From contig NZ_FRAA01000002.1 in NCBI RefSeq assembly GCF_900142205.1, positions 246,282-310,281 of the forward strand: a stretch of DNA of 64,000 nt, in the 5' to 3' direction. A program made the position numbers and the translations under genes. The DNA is from Reichenbachiella agariperforans (GTDB lineage Bacteria; Bacteroidota; Bacteroidia; Cytophagales; Cyclobacteriaceae). Shown piece after piece: positions 63,835 through 64,000 of this stretch (positions are counted from its first letter, which is position 1; each line of letters starts with the position of its first letter). A model generated the notes under the pieces. That model saw nothing but the letters and a program-made list of their open reading frames with translations. It ran no database searches and was not told the origin of the DNA.

Positions 63835-64000
63835 AAGAATCGTCCCATGTCTGGACATCAAAGATGGCCGTACCGTCAAGGGCGTCAACTTCGTCAACCT
63901 ACGTGATGCCGGAGACCCTGTCGAACTTGCTGCAATCTACTCGGAGCAAGGGGCCGACGAACTCGTCTTCCTCGATATCACCGCCACTGGAGATGGCCGA
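63824..64000 (+). CDS. hisF: imidazole glycerol phosphate synthase, cyclase subunit (3' end outside window)
   Basis: First 59 codons seen, cut by the window edge. [20 protein letters not shown], then [15 protein letters not shown], are the unmistakable HisF start, with the first catalytic Asp in CLDIKDG. It starts 11 bp inside hisA, so translation is coupled. Accepts ammonia from HisH to close the imidazole ring. Confidence 0.95.
   Translation, partial: MLTKRIVPCLDIKDGRTVKGVNFVNLRDAGDPVELAAIYSEQGADELVFLDITATGDGR

Overview
This 64-kb window is chromosomal DNA from a member of the Bacteroidota, most likely a marine gliding member of the Cytophagales (inference). The evidence is a SusC/SusD pair, BatD, FadL-type outer-membrane proteins, a DUF4292 lipoprotein, a GldM-like fragment, promoters of the Bacteroidota type (TAnnTTTG with an upstream TTTG), and few Shine-Dalgarno sequences. 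Most of the window is housekeeping DNA. No rRNA, tRNA, CRISPR array, insertion sequence or prophage was seen.

Layout. 1-1.1 kb: end of a CarboxypepD-reg-like protein, then lipB. 1.1-3.4 kb: a low-conservation accessory island on the minus strand, with a membrane protein, an orphan and apparently frameshifted GldM N-terminal domain, long attC-like inverted repeats, and a six-copy 22-bp palindromic array. 3.4-8.2 kb: SusC/SusD. 8.2-13.5 kb (minus): Nfu-type NifU, a DAACS symporter, a STAS/SEC14-like protein, aroC, batD. 13.6-22.3 kb (mostly plus): a small protein, a hydrolase lipoprotein, an MscS channel, a VTT-domain membrane protein (minus), a cystathionine gamma-synthase-type enzyme with an MTHFR-like partner, phenylalanine hydroxylase, an M1 peptidase. 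22.6-28.5 kb (minus): a NarL-type two-component system with a membrane partner, a lipoprotein, floA-nfeD, proS. 28.6-31.7 kb: a Gly/Tyr- then Ser/Arg-rich secreted protein and a FadL-family protein. 31.6-36.1 kb (minus): aroK, an ABC exporter, truA, kbl and a small protein, divergent from an SDR-type threonine dehydrogenase. 37.3-45 kb (plus): enoyl-CoA hydratase, flippase, TPR protein, DUF4292 lipoprotein, EnvC-like protein, gpmI. 45-55.6 kb: TPR histidine kinase, MATE transporter, M3 peptidase, a small barrel protein, queG-ruvB, apbE, a globin. 55.8-57.3 kb: methyltransferase and ZIP transporter. 57.4-64 kb: the his operon, hisG-D-C-B-H-[antitoxin-toxin]-A-F, running off the window.

The clearest regulatory device is upstream of hisG. 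A near-consensus promoter is followed by a 19-codon leader ORF with four consecutive His codons and a strong intrinsic terminator, which is the architecture of histidine attenuation. The same operon carries a ParDE-like toxin-antitoxin pair between hisH and hisA. The toxin reading frame is shifted by one base near its end, so that its conserved C-terminus is out of frame. Other notable points are the palindromic array whose flanks change in compensating pairs, the frameshifted GldM-like fragment next to recombination-site-like hairpins, and several promoters placed so close to start codons that the mRNAs are probably leaderless or nearly so.
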